From contig NZ_CP015098.1 in assembly GCF_001611795.1 (NCBI RefSeq), positions 6,324,001 through 6,388,000 on the forward strand: DNA of 64,000 bases, written 5' to 3'. Every line of letters starts with the position of its first letter. The stretch's first letter is position 1. Shown piece by piece: positions 50,945 through 59,329 of this stretch. The notes beneath the pieces are model-generated. The model saw only the letters and a list, made by a program, of their open reading frames with translations, ran no database searches and had not been told where the DNA came from. The stretch comes from Streptomyces qaidamensis. GTDB lineage: Bacteria; Actinomycetota; Actinomycetes; Streptomycetales; Streptomycetaceae. A program made the translations under genes and the position numbers.

Positions 50945-50982
50945 GGCAAGGGCGGCGTCCGGTTCGGGCGCCGCCCTCGCCG
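50945..50982 (+). terminator. hairpin terminator after gltX
   Basis: GGGCGGCG / CGCCGCCC pair perfectly over 8 bases, extended below an internal mismatch by CGGC / GCCG. It begins 16 bases after the gltX stop. Confidence 0.75.
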
Positions 50983-51100
50983 TGTCCGCCCAGCCGTCAC
51001 CCGGAGTTCACTCTTCCGGGCAACTCCCGTCCCCGCACGGGACGTTGGATGCCCCCTGTGCGCACGGTGCGCGTGTGCGCCCTGGTACAGGGGGAGAAGC

Positions 51101-53317
51101 ATGATCCGTTCACGAAGACTCGTCCGCGCGGCCGTCGGCGGGCTGGTCGCCCTGTCCTGCACGGTGCTCACCGCACCCGCGCAGGCCGCGCCCGAGGCCG
51201 ACGAGCCGTCCGGCACCGTGCGGCTCGTCACCGAGAAGCGCGTGACCGTCGACTACCCGTGGGCCGGCGCGTCCGGCTTCCAGTACCGGCCGGGGACCAC
51301 CACGGTCACCACGGTGGACTACCCCGACGCGGTCCCGCCCGCCCACGCCGGCCCGGACGACCTCGCCAGCGGCACCGACGTCCTCAACACCCTCGACGGC
51401 CGGACCGTCGCCCAGAAACACCGCTCCACGGGCGCCACCGCCACCGTCACGATCCCCACCGGCCAGGCCTACCGGGCCGCCGTCGGCTGGAGCGTGCTGA
51501 CCATGGACGGCACCGGCGCCCTGCACGTCCTGCGTACCGTCGACGGCACCCTCCCCGTGGACACCCCGGTCACCGGCTTCCCCGCGGGCGCCCGGCCCGT
51601 CCTCTACCGCACCGGCGGCTCGGTCGCCCGCCTCGCGATCGTCTACACGCTGGACGGCAAGACGTCCGTGGGCCTGGTCGACCTCTCCGACGGCGCCTTC
51701 CGCACGTACGTCACCGGCGACACCGCGACCCCGCAGCTCGCCTTCAACGATCGCTGGCTCGTCGCCGACTGGCAGGCGATCCGGGTGGACGCCGGACCCG
51801 GCACCGAGCCCACCGCCCTCACCAGCACCGACGCCCAGCTCGAAGCCGTCGTCGGCGATCAACTCCTGATCGGCAACCCGGCCTTCGTCCTGGGCGGCAC
51901 CGAGGCCGCGCTGACCGCCCGCTCCCTGGTCACCGGCGCGTCGACCACCGTGCTGGCCTCGTCGTTCGGCGGCATCGGCCCGACCCTGGACGGCGGCGCC
52001 CTGGCCACCGCGGGCCCCTCCAGCCTCGACTGGAACATCCACCGCATCACCTCCACCGGCACCGGCGGCCTCGCCACCACCGAAGTGGCCCGGGTCCGCG
52101 CCGCCGCGACCGGCGTGCAGGGACTGGCCGTCGCCGGCGGGGAGTTGTTCCTCTACGGCGCGACGCCCGGAGCCTCACTGCGCTACAGCAGCTTCCGGCT
52201 GGACGCCACCGGCCGACCCGACGGCCCCCAGACCCGCCGCAGCCCGGGGCTGAGCCCGTCCACCTGCCTCACCGGCGACGCCGCCTGCCCCCAGCTGGAG
52301 GCCCTCGGCGACGGCCGGGTCAGTCACCTGTGGACCGCCGGGACGGGCGAGGAATCCGTCGTCGGCGTGGGCCTCGACACCACCACCGTCCTCAGTGAGC
52401 CCACGGACGGCGACTCCCGCGGCCGTATCGGCGCCGGCACGGGCCGTTACGTGCTGTACAACGGCGGCTCCGGCAAGCAGCGGGTCGTCGACTTCCCGCG
52501 CGGGGCGACCGCCGGGGAGACCACTCTCACCCGCGACCGCACCGCCGCCGCGGTCTGGGGGCAGACCCTGTGGGCCCCGGGCAGCACCCAGGGCCAGGTC
52601 ACCGGCCGCAACCTCAAGACCGGCTCGACCACCACCATCACCACCGGCGCCGCCTGCACCCTCACCGACATCCAGGCCGTCAACACCTGGCTGTACTGGT
52701 CCTGCGGCAGCTCGGCGGGCGTCCACGACCGGGCCACCGGCCGCAAGATCACGGTCCCGGCGGACCTCGGCCCGGCCCGCCTCGCCGACGGCTTCCTGCT
52801 CCGGGAGAACCGCACCACCCACGAGCTGCTGCTCACCGACTTCCACACCGGCACGGCCACCACCCGCACCCTGGTCAAGCTGCCCGCCACGGACCAGAAC
52901 ACCGGCGGCAGCAACGGCCGCTGGGCCGTCGACCGCTTCGGCGGCCCCATCGCCTACCTCAACGGCACGTACGGCGAGGTGTCGATCGTCCCCAGCGGCG
53001 TCCCCACCTCGCCCCTGGCGCAGATGGAAGCCCAGGTCCACGCGCCGTCCGTGATCGGCAAGGCGTTCCCCTGGGCCCCGGTCTGGCAGCTGAACAAGCC
53101 CTCCACCTGGACCCTGACCCTCATCAACGCCTTCGGCAAGCCCGTCCGCACGCTGACCGGCGCCTCCACCGGGGCCGCCGTACGCCCCGCCTGGGACGGC
53201 ACCACCGACAGCGGCGGCGGCGCCACGGGCGGCCCCTACACCTGGAAGCTCACCGCTCACCCCCGCGACGGCCAGGGCCCCGACCTGACGCTCTCCGGGA
53301 CCATGAACCCGGGCTGA
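51101..53317 (+). CDS. secreted beta-propeller protein with FlgD-Ig-like C-terminal domain
   Basis: A 738-residue exported protein. The signal peptide ends near APAQA (residue 28). The bulk is all-beta and repetitive without clear catalytic motifs, consistent with a propeller. The last ~90 residues (NKPSTWTLTLINAFGKPVRT, then PAWDGTTDSGGGATGGPYTW) match the FlgD Ig-like domain that often ends actinobacterial surface proteins. Two cysteine pairs occur at about 386/394 and 521/532. Function unknown; there are no obvious operon partners. Confidence 0.8.
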   Translation: MIRSRRLVRAAVGGLVALSCTVLTAPAQAAPEADEPSGTVRLVTEKRVTVDYPWAGASGFQYRPGTTTVTTVDYPDAVPPAHAGPDDLASGTDVLNTLDGRTVAQKHRSTGATATVTIPTGQAYRAAVGWSVLTMDGTGALHVLRTVDGTLPVDTPVTGFPAGARPVLYRTGGSVARLAIVYTLDGKTSVGLVDLSDGAFRTYVTGDTATPQLAFNDRWLVADWQAIRVDAGPGTEPTALTSTDAQLEAVVGDQLLIGNPAFVLGGTEAALTARSLVTGASTTVLASSFGGIGPTLDGGALATAGPSSLDWNIHRITSTGTGGLATTEVARVRAAATGVQGLAVAGGELFLYGATPGASLRYSSFRLDATGRPDGPQTRRSPGLSPSTCLTGDAACPQLEALGDGRVSHLWTAGTGEESVVGVGLDTTTVLSEPTDGDSRGRIGAGTGRYVLYNGGSGKQRVVDFPRGATAGETTLTRDRTAAAVWGQTLWAPGSTQGQVTGRNLKTGSTTTITTGAACTLTDIQAVNTWLYWSCGSSAGVHDRATGRKITVPADLGPARLADGFLLRENRTTHELLLTDFHTGTATTRTLVKLPATDQNTGGSNGRWAVDRFGGPIAYLNGTYGEVSIVPSGVPTSPLAQMEAQVHAPSVIGKAFPWAPVWQLNKPSTWTLTLINAFGKPVRTLTGASTGAAVRPAWDGTTDSGGGATGGPYTWKLTAHPRDGQGPDLTLSGTMNPG

Positions 53318-53346
53318 GAGCGGAACGCGGTGGGTACGGTCGGAGT

Positions 53347-54078
53347 ATGCGCATCCACGCCGTGGTCTGGGACGTAGACGACACCCTCTTCGACTACACC
53401 TCCGCCGACCGCCTCGGCATGCGCGCCCATCTCACGGCCGAGGGCCTGCTCGACGACCACGAGACCGTCGAGCAGGCCATCGCCCGCTGGCGGGAGATCA
53501 CCGACCTGCAATGGGCACGCTTCGCGGCCGGCGAGTCCACCTTCGAGGGCCAGCGGCGCGACCGCGTGCGGGTGTTCCTCGACCGGGACCTCACCGACGC
53601 CGAGGCCGACGCGTGGTTCCAGCGGTACATCGCCCACTACGAGGCGGTCTGGTCCCTCTTCCCGGACGTCCTGCCCGTCCTCGACGCCCTCTCCGTCAGC
53701 CACCGGCACGCCGTGCTCTCCAACTCCAGCCTCCACGTCCAGGACCGCAAGCTGCGTGCCCTCGGCGTCCACGACCGCTTCGAGACCATCCTGTGCGCGG
53801 CCGAGCTCGGCATCTCCAAGCCCGAGGCCGGGGCGTTCCTCGCGGCCTGCGAATACCTCGGACTGCCGCCGCACCAGGTCGCCTACGTCGGCGACCACCC
53901 GGAGATCGACGGACGGGGTGCCGCCGACGCCGGACTGCTGTCGGTGTGGATCGACCGGGGCGGTCTGTACGCCACGATCGACCCGCCCGTCGGGCCGCAC
54001 CGCATCGCCTCCCTCGCCGAACTGCCGTCCCTGCTCGGCTCGGATACTCGTTTTGGAGCCCCGTCCACCTTCGGGTAA
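53347..54078 (+). CDS. HAD-superfamily hydrolase
   Basis: A 243-residue HAD phosphatase with motif I VVWDVDDTLFDYT, motif II AVLSNSS, the lysine of GISKPEAGAF and motif IV YVGDHPEIDGRGAADAG. The alpha-helical cap is of the C1 type. The final GAPSTFG tail is ordinary. Substrate unknown. ATG at 53347 with GGAG upstream is chosen; the frame is open far upstream without resemblance. It ends 89 bases before the first tRNA gene. Confidence 0.88.
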   Translation: MRIHAVVWDVDDTLFDYTSADRLGMRAHLTAEGLLDDHETVEQAIARWREITDLQWARFAAGESTFEGQRRDRVRVFLDRDLTDAEADAWFQRYIAHYEAVWSLFPDVLPVLDALSVSHRHAVLSNSSLHVQDRKLRALGVHDRFETILCAAELGISKPEAGAFLAACEYLGLPPHQVAYVGDHPEIDGRGAADAGLLSVWIDRGGLYATIDPPVGPHRIASLAELPSLLGSDTRFGAPSTFG

Positions 54079-54167
54079 TGTTCTTCCTGCGCCGCGGGAG
54101 CGGGCCGGAAGGCCGGAACCCCAGGCGCACTACTAGAACAAATCCCCCTCGGGGGCTTGCGTTCCAG

Positions 54168-54239
54168 TGGCCTATGGTGTAATTGGCAGCACGACTGATT
54201 CTGGTTCAGTTAGTCTTGGTTCGAGTCCAGGTAGGCCAG
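54168..54239 (+). tRNA. tRNA-Gln (CTG)
   Basis: A 72-base tRNA. The acceptor stem TGGCCTA pairs with TAGGCCA, the anticodon stem ACTGA/TCAGT encloses TTCTGGT with anticodon CTG, and the T arm has GGTTCGAGTCC. The 3' CCA is not encoded. Confidence 0.95.
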
Positions 54240-54260
54240 CTCGCAGAGCTCATCTGCATC

Positions 54261-54333
54261 GCCCCCGTTGTGTAGCGGCCTAGCACGCTGCCCTCTCAAG
54301 GCAGTAGCGCCGGTTCGAATCCGGTCGGGGGTA
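54261..54333 (+). tRNA. tRNA-Glu (CTC), copy 1
   Basis: A 73-base tRNA. The acceptor is GCCCCCG with CGGGGGT (closing G-T pair), the anticodon stem CTGCC/GGCAG encloses loop CTCTCAA (anticodon CTC), and the T arm has GGTTCGAATCC. CCA is not encoded. Its anticodon stem differs from the two other Glu copies by one compensated base pair. Confidence 0.95.
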
Positions 54334-54373
54334 CTGGTTCCGAGCGATCGATGATCATCTCGGGACTGCTAGG

Positions 54374-54446
54374 GCCCCCGTTGTGTAGCGGCCTAGCACG
54401 CCGCCCTCTCAAGGCGGTAGCGCCGGTTCGAATCCGGTCGGGGGTA
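54374..54446 (+). tRNA. tRNA-Glu (CTC), copy 2
   Basis: A 73-base tRNA with acceptor GCCCCCG/CGGGGGT, anticodon stem CCGCC/GGCGG and anticodon CTC. It is identical to copy 3 over the whole gene. Confidence 0.95.
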
Positions 54447-54466
54447 CTGACTGGTCTAAACCACAT

Positions 54467-54538
54467 TGGTCTATGGTGTAATTGGCAGCACGACTGATTC
54501 TGGTTCAGTTAGTCTTGGTTCGAGTCCAGGTAGACCAG
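54467..54538 (+). tRNA. tRNA-Gln (CTG), copy 2
   Basis: A 72-base tRNA, identical to the first Gln gene except in the acceptor stem, TGGTCTA/TAGACCA instead of TGGCCTA/TAGGCCA, a compensated change. Confidence 0.95.
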
Positions 54539-54566
54539 CTCGGACCTGCGGAAACGCAGTGTCCAG

Positions 54567-54639
54567 GCCCCCGTTGTGTAGCGGCCTAGCACGCCGCCCT
54601 CTCAAGGCGGTAGCGCCGGTTCGAATCCGGTCGGGGGTA
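54567..54639 (+). tRNA. tRNA-Glu (CTC), copy 3
   Basis: A 73-base tRNA identical to copy 2 (anticodon stem CCGCC/GGCGG, anticodon CTC). It is the last of the five-gene Gln-Glu-Glu-Gln-Glu array and is followed by a terminator hairpin. Confidence 0.95.
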
Positions 54640-54648
54640 CGTAAGAGG

Positions 54649-54676
54649 AAGGCCCTCCACTTCGGTGGGGGGCCTT
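54649..54676 (+). terminator. hairpin terminator after the tRNA array
   Basis: AAGGCCCTCCAC / GTGGGGGGCCTT, a 12-bp stem with one G-T pair and the tetraloop TTCG, starts 10 bases after the last tRNA. Confidence 0.9.
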
Positions 54677-54693
54677 CGTCGTACGTCCGCTCA

Positions 54694-54735
54694 GGGGCGC
54701 GGGGAACTGCGCGATCAACCACGGACAACCCGCAC
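54694..54735 (+). repeat. dispersed intergenic repeat, copy 2
   Basis: GGGGCGCGGGGAACTGCGCG followed by ATCAACCACGGAC. It matches the copies at 36897 and 63162 and lies between the tRNA terminator and the convergent ndgR gene. No gene is seen in 54640-54817. Confidence 0.75.
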
Positions 54736-54817
54736 GCGACGGCACACCCCAAGCCGCAACGGCGCCTGGTCGGGGAAAGCCTGCCGCGGCGTTGAGGCCG
54801 ACCCTCCCCGAAAACGC

Positions 54818-55534
54818 TCAGCCGGTGCGCCGAAGTGCCTCGGAGAGCCGCCCCGCCGCATCGATCACAGCCTGCGCATGCATACGCCCCGGGTGACGCG
54901 TCAGCCGCTCGATCGGCCCGGACACGGACACCGCGGCCACCACCCGGTTCGAAGGCCCCCGCACCGGCGCGGAGACCGACGCGACGCCCGGCTCCCGCTC
55001 ACCGATCGACTGCGCCCAGCCCCGCCGCCGCACACCCGACAAGGCCGTCGCCGTGAAGCGCGCCCCCTGCAGGCCGCGGTGCAGCCGCTCCGGCTCCTCC
55101 CAGGCCATCAGGATCTGCGCCGAGGATCCGGCCTTCATCGTGAGCGTCGAACCCACCGGGACCGTGTCCCGCAGACCGGACAGGCGCTCCGCCGCGGCGA
55201 CGCAGATGCGCATGTCGCCCTGACGGCGATAGAGCTGCGCGCTCTCGCCCGTGATGTCACGAAGGTGCGTGAGCACCGGGCCGGCGGTGGCGAGGAGACG
55301 GTCCTCACCCGCGGCCGCGGCAAGCTCTGCCAGACGAGGGCCGAGAATGAAACGGCCCTGCATGTCGCGCGCCACCATGCGGTGGTGCTCCAGGGCCACG
55401 GCCAGGCGGTGGGCCGTGGGTCGTGCCAGTCCGGTGGCACCGACCAACCCCGCGAGGGTGGCCGGGCCGGACTCCAGAGCGCTCAGGACGAGGGCCGCCT
55501 TGTCCAGAACGCCGACGCCGCTACTGTTGTCCAT
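54818..55534 (-). CDS. ndgR: IclR-family regulator NdgR of leucine metabolism
   Basis: A 238-residue IclR-type regulator with an N-terminal winged HTH (LAGLVGATGLARPTAHRLAV) and a C-terminal effector domain ending in SVSGPIERLTRHPGRM. The start MDNSSGVGVLDKAALVLSAL at ATG 55534 is the conserved NdgR/AreB N-terminus. In Streptomyces this protein binds the shared promoter with leuCD and affects leucine and other amino-acid genes and antibiotic production. The long palindrome at 55543-55571 directly upstream is its probable site. Confidence 0.93.
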   Translation of the reverse strand: MDNSSGVGVLDKAALVLSALESGPATLAGLVGATGLARPTAHRLAVALEHHRMVARDMQGRFILGPRLAELAAAAGEDRLLATAGPVLTHLRDITGESAQLYRRQGDMRICVAAAERLSGLRDTVPVGSTLTMKAGSSAQILMAWEEPERLHRGLQGARFTATALSGVRRRGWAQSIGEREPGVASVSAPVRGPSNRVVAAVSVSGPIERLTRHPGRMHAQAVIDAAGRLSEALRRTG

Positions 55535-55542
55535 GAAACGAT

Positions 55543-55571
55543 ACTTGCGTCTCACTCTGTGAAACGCAAGT
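55543..55571. promoter_or_regulatory. 29-bp palindrome between ndgR and leuC
   Basis: ACTTGCGT (55543-55550) and ACGCAAGT (55564-55571) form an exact 8-bp inverted repeat. Inside it TCAC and GTGA form a second, so 12 of 14 possible base pairs match. It lies 9 bases upstream of the ndgR start and about 160 bases before leuC, fitting autoregulation and control of leuCD by NdgR. Confidence 0.7.
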
Positions 55572-55729
55572 TCAAATTTCCGTGGAACGCGCCACCCTGG
55601 AATCACGAAGTCACAACGGCCCGTGACGTAAGGGCCTGGTGGTGTGTGCCCGGAATCAGGGGAACGGGCGCCGCCTCCTCACGATCTCTAGTTGGGTCGG
55701 CGGACCGTAGCCGACCGGAGGGAACAGCG

Positions 55730-57160
55730 ATGGGTAGGACACTCGCGGAGAAAGTCTGGGACGACCATGTCGTCCGGCGCGCGGAGGGCGAGCCCGACCT
55801 TCTCTTCATCGATCTGCACCTGCTGCACGAGGTGACCAGCCCGCAGGCGTTCGACGGTCTGCGCAAGACCGGCCGGACCGTGCGGCGGCTGGACCTCACC
55901 ATCGCGACCGAGGACCACAACACCCCGACCCTGGACATCGACAAGCCGATCGCGGACCCGGTCTCGCGGGTGCAGCTGGAGACGCTGCGCAAGAACGCCG
56001 CCGACTTCGGTGTGCGTCTGCATCCGCTGGGCGATGTCGAGCAGGGTGTCGTGCACGTGGTGGGTCCGCAGCTGGGTCTGACGCAGCCGGGCACCACCGT
56101 CGTGTGCGGTGACTCCCACACCTCCACGCACGGTGCTTTCGGTGCGCTGGCGTTCGGTATCGGCACCTCCCAGGTGGAGCATGTGCTGGCCACCCAGACG
56201 CTGCCGATGTCCCGCCCGAAGACCATGGCGATCACGGTCGACGGTGAACTGCCCGAGGGTGTCACGGCCAAGGACCTGATCCTGGCGATCATCGCGAAGA
56301 TCGGCACGGGCGGCGGGCAGGGCTATGTCCTGGAGTACCGCGGCGAGGCCATCGAGAAGCTCTCGATGGAGGCCCGGATGACCATCTGCAACATGTCGAT
56401 CGAGGCCGGCGCCCGCGCGGGCATGATCGCCCCGGACGAAACGACGTTCGCCTACCTCAAGGGCCGCCCGCACGCCCCCGAGGGCGCCGACTGGGACGCG
56501 GCCGTCGCGTACTGGAAGACGCTGAAGACGGACGACGACGCCGAGTTCGATGCCGAGGTCGTCATCGATGCCTCCGCGCTGTCGCCGTTCGTCACCTGGG
56601 GTACCAACCCCGGGCAGGGCGCACCGCTTTCGGCGTCCGTCCCCGATCCTGCTTCGTACGAAGACGCATCGGAGCGCTACGCCGCCGAAAAGGCCCTGGA
56701 GTACATGGGGTTGGAGGCCGGGCAGCCGCTGCGTTCCATCACGGTGGACACCGTCTTCGTAGGCTCCTGCACCAACGGCCGTATCGAGGACCTGCGTGCC
56801 GCGGCCGAGCTGCTCAAGGACCGCAAAGTCGCCGACGGCGTACGGATGCTGGTCGTCCCCGGTTCGGCGCGGGTGGGTCTGCAGGCCGTCTCCGAGGGGC
56901 TGGACGTCGTCTTCAAGCAGGCCGGCGCCGAGTGGCGGCACGCGGGCTGCTCGATGTGCCTGGGCATGAACCCCGACCAGCTGGCCCCCGGTGAGCGCTC
57001 CGCGTCCACCTCCAACCGCAACTTCGAGGGGCGGCAGGGCAAGGGCGGCCGCACCCACCTGGTGTCGCCGCAGGTCGCCGCCGCCACCGCCGTCCTGGGC
57101 CACCTGGCCTCCCCGGCCGACCTGGCCGACGCCGACGCCCCCACGCCCGCTGGAGTCTGA
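55730..57160 (+). CDS. leuC: 3-isopropylmalate dehydratase large subunit
   Basis: A 476-residue aconitase-family protein. The three cluster cysteines are in TVFVGSCTNGRIEDL and GCSMCLGMNPD, ligating a 4Fe-4S centre for isomerisation of 2- to 3-isopropylmalate. Other motifs are ATEDHNTPT and VCGDSHTSTHGAFGALAFGI. ATG at 55730 follows CGGAGGG at a good distance. leuD follows after 6 bases. Transcription should be controlled by NdgR from the divergent region. Confidence 0.96.
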   Translation: MGRTLAEKVWDDHVVRRAEGEPDLLFIDLHLLHEVTSPQAFDGLRKTGRTVRRLDLTIATEDHNTPTLDIDKPIADPVSRVQLETLRKNAADFGVRLHPLGDVEQGVVHVVGPQLGLTQPGTTVVCGDSHTSTHGAFGALAFGIGTSQVEHVLATQTLPMSRPKTMAITVDGELPEGVTAKDLILAIIAKIGTGGGQGYVLEYRGEAIEKLSMEARMTICNMSIEAGARAGMIAPDETTFAYLKGRPHAPEGADWDAAVAYWKTLKTDDDAEFDAEVVIDASALSPFVTWGTNPGQGAPLSASVPDPASYEDASERYAAEKALEYMGLEAGQPLRSITVDTVFVGSCTNGRIEDLRAAAELLKDRKVADGVRMLVVPGSARVGLQAVSEGLDVVFKQAGAEWRHAGCSMCLGMNPDQLAPGERSASTSNRNFEGRQGKGGRTHLVSPQVAAATAVLGHLASPADLADADAPTPAGV

Positions 57161-57166
57161 TCAGTC

Positions 57167-57760
57167 ATGGAAGCATTCACCACCCACACCGGCCGGGCCG
57201 TGCCGCTGCGCCGCTCCAACGTCGACACCGACCAGATCATCCCCGCCCACTGGCTCAAGAAGGTCACCCGGGACGGGTTCGAGGACGGGTTGTTCGAGGC
57301 CTGGCGCAAGGACGAGACGTTCGTGCTCAACCGGCCCGAGCGCAAGGGTGCGACCGTGCTGGTCGCCGGCCCCGACTTCGGCACCGGATCCTCGCGTGAG
57401 CACGCCGTCTGGGCGCTGCAGAACTTCGGCTTCAAGGCCGTGATCTCCTCGCGCTTCGCCGACATCTTCCGCGGCAACTCGCTCAAGAACGGCCTGCTCA
57501 CGGTCGTTCTGGAGCAGAAGACCGTGGACGCGCTGTGGGAGCTCGTCGAGAAGGACCCACAGGCCGAGATCACCGTCGACCTGGAGAGCCGCGAGGTGCG
57601 CGCCGAGGGCATCACCGCCTCCTTCGAGCTGGACGAGAACTCCCGCTGGCGGCTGCTGAACGGCCTCGACGACATCTCGATCACCCTCCAGAACGAAGCC
57701 GACATCGCCGCCTACGAAGCCAAGCGCCCGGCATTCAAGCCGCGGACCCTCCCGGTCTGA
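57167..57760 (+). CDS. leuD: 3-isopropylmalate dehydratase small subunit
   Basis: A 197-residue swivelling-domain partner of LeuC, with RRSNVDTDQIIPAHWLKKVT near the N-terminus, GPDFGTGSSREHAVWAL, and SSRFADIFRGNSLKNGLL. Length and motifs are standard. The gene is 6 bases after leuC and ends the operon before a 14-bp hairpin. Confidence 0.96.
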   Translation: MEAFTTHTGRAVPLRRSNVDTDQIIPAHWLKKVTRDGFEDGLFEAWRKDETFVLNRPERKGATVLVAGPDFGTGSSREHAVWALQNFGFKAVISSRFADIFRGNSLKNGLLTVVLEQKTVDALWELVEKDPQAEITVDLESREVRAEGITASFELDENSRWRLLNGLDDISITLQNEADIAAYEAKRPAFKPRTLPV

Positions 57761-57818
57761 CCCGGGCACGGCCCACCGCCTCCGAACAAGGCGACTTTCG
57801 GCCACCGCAACACCCCCT

Positions 57819-57851
57819 CTGTACCCCCGATCAGCCCGATCGGGGGTACAG
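57819..57851 (+). terminator. hairpin terminator after leuCD
   Basis: CTGTACCCCCGATC / GATCGGGGGTACAG, a perfect 14-bp stem with a 5-base loop, 58 bases after leuD. Bases 57852-58036 hold no gene beyond the promoter of the next small gene. Confidence 0.85.
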
Positions 57852-58036
57852 CCGTGTCTGCACCCGAACGGCCCTGCCCACCCCCTGTTCAGCTGCCAAC
57901 TTCCCGCGTTATGCCGGTGGTTGCTGGGGTACGCGAGGGGTACAGCCGTGACTTCCACGTGTGCCCGGAAGGCCGTTTGAGGCGTCAGTTGTCCCCTGGG
58001 CAGGCGACAACTCGCCCCAGATGGCACAATCTGTGC

Positions 58037-58267
58037 ATGGAACACGACGGCCAACTCGAGCTCTATGCGGCAGTCGCGGACCGACTCAAGGAAGCGCACA
58101 CAAGGGTGCGCGCACTGCAAGTCCCGGAGGGCGTACGGATGGCGCTGACCCGGAAGCTGCTGGTCATTACGGCCGCGGCCAAGCACGATCTCGCCGACGC
58201 GGCAAGGCGGCTGGAGCGGTTCTCCGCGGACCTCGACGAGGGACGAATCCCCGACGAGGAACGCTGA
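58037..58267 (+). CDS. small helical protein of unknown function
   Basis: A 76-residue, almost entirely helical protein (ELYAAVADRLKEAHTRVRAL, MALTRKLLVITAAAKHDLAD, AARRLERFSADLDEGRIPDE), with no signal peptide or membrane segment. It is conserved next to hupS in Streptomyces as I recall, but has no named family that I can give. ATG at 58037 lies 7 bases after a CACAAT box and lacks a ribosome binding site, so the mRNA may be leaderless. Confidence 0.72.
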   Translation: MEHDGQLELYAAVADRLKEAHTRVRALQVPEGVRMALTRKLLVITAAAKHDLADAARRLERFSADLDEGRIPDEER

Positions 58268-58403
58268 ACCCCTCGACACCGTCGAGTTCGTTGCGGCACA
58301 AGGGTGATAAGCCCGTTTCGTGTTTGATTTGCGGTATATATCTGCCTAACGTGCGAAAAAGCTTGAACACTTTCGTTCTGGCGATGTCTCCGAAGGGGAA
58401 GAC

Positions 58404-59045
58404 GTGAACAAGGCGCAGCTCGTAGAAGCGATTGCCGACAAGATGGGCGGCCGCCAGCAGGCCGCCGATGCTGTCGACCATGTACTGGACGCCATCGTCC
58501 GCGCGGTCGTCTCGGGTGAGCGGGTCTCGGTCACCGGCTTCGGTTCGTTCGAGAAGGTCGACCGTCCGGCCCGGTACGCCCGTAACCCCCAGACGGGCGA
58601 GCGGGTTCGGGTCAAGAAGACCTCCGTTCCGCGCTTCCGCGCCGGTCAGGGCTTCAAGGACCTGGTCAGCGGCTCGAAGAAGCTCCCGCGTGGCGGCGAG
58701 GTCGCCGTCAAGAAGGCGCCGAAGGGCAGCCTGACCGGCGGTGCCGGCGCGACGGTCAAGAAGGCCGCCGCGAAGAAGGCGACCACGAAGTCGGCCGCCG
58801 CGAAGAAGACCACCGCCAAGAAGACGACGGCGAAGAAGGCCACCACGAAGACCGCGGCCGCGAAGAAGACCACGGCGAAGAAGGCGCCCGCCAAGAAGAC
58901 CGCGGCGACGTCCAAGACCACCGCCGCGAAGAAGACCACCGCGAAGAAGGCCCCGGCGAAGAAGGCCACGGCCAAGAAGGCGCCCGCCAAGAAGTCGACG
59001 GCGCGCAAGACCACCGCCAAGAAGACCACCGCCCGCAAGAAGTAA
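58404..59045 (+). CDS. hupS: HU-family nucleoid protein with lysine-rich tail
   Basis: A 213-residue histone-like protein. Residues 1-92 are a canonical HU domain (MNKAQLVEAIADKMGGRQQA, GFGSFEKVDRPARYARNPQT). The remaining ~120 residues are a Lys/Ala/Thr/Pro tail of AAKKTTAKK and PAKK repeats, similar to histone H1. In Streptomyces HupS accumulates in spores and condenses the chromosome. The GTG start (58404) has GAAGGGG upstream. An AT-rich region with TATATAT at 58335-58341 precedes it and probably contains the promoter. Confidence 0.95.
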   Translation: MNKAQLVEAIADKMGGRQQAADAVDHVLDAIVRAVVSGERVSVTGFGSFEKVDRPARYARNPQTGERVRVKKTSVPRFRAGQGFKDLVSGSKKLPRGGEVAVKKAPKGSLTGGAGATVKKAAAKKATTKSAAAKKTTAKKTTAKKATTKTAAAKKTTAKKAPAKKTAATSKTTAAKKTTAKKAPAKKATAKKAPAKKSTARKTTAKKTTARKK

Positions 59046-59067
59046 GGGCGCTGGAGTACTCACGCGC

Positions 59068-59097
59068 CGGGCCGGACTCCGCACGGAGTCCGGCCCG
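59068..59097. terminator. bidirectional hairpin after hupS
   Basis: CGGGCCGGACTCC / GGAGTCCGGCCCG, a 13-bp perfect stem with loop GCAC, between the converging hupS and the small minus-strand gene. Confidence 0.88.
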
Positions 59098-59116
59098 CGG
59101 CGTGTTCAGCAAGTGG

Positions 59117-59320
59117 TCAGAGGGTCTGCAGGGTCACCAGAGTGATCCGGGGCGCGTCCTTCGCACCCTCCACCTCGATGCGCACCCGCTGGCCCGGGCG
59201 CAGCAGCCTGAGGCCCCCCGCGTCGAACGCGGCCGCGTCGAAGGGCACCGGGGTGCCGTCGTCCAGGAGCACCTGCCCGCTGCGGCTTTCGGGGTCGTAT
59301 GTGTACGCGGTCGCCTGCAT
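59117..59320 (-). CDS. small conserved OB-fold-like protein
   Basis: A 67-residue protein (MQATAYTYDPESRSGQVLLD, DGTPVPFDAAAF, LRLLRPGQRVRIEVE) with alternating strands and the spacing of a cold-shock/OB-fold protein but without RNP motifs. It might bind nucleic acid or be a small regulator. It is located 9 bases after cofC on the same strand, so it is probably co-transcribed. No firm function. Confidence 0.75.
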   Translation of the reverse strand: MQATAYTYDPESRSGQVLLDDGTPVPFDAAAFDAGGLRLLRPGQRVRIEVEGAKDAPRITLVTLQTL

Positions 59321-59329
59321 GGCCGCAGC

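Noticed and set aside
58780..59040. Short AAG-rich repeats at the hupS 3' end
   Set aside because: These are codons for the Lys/Ala/Thr tail of HupS, a known protein feature, not a separate repeat element.
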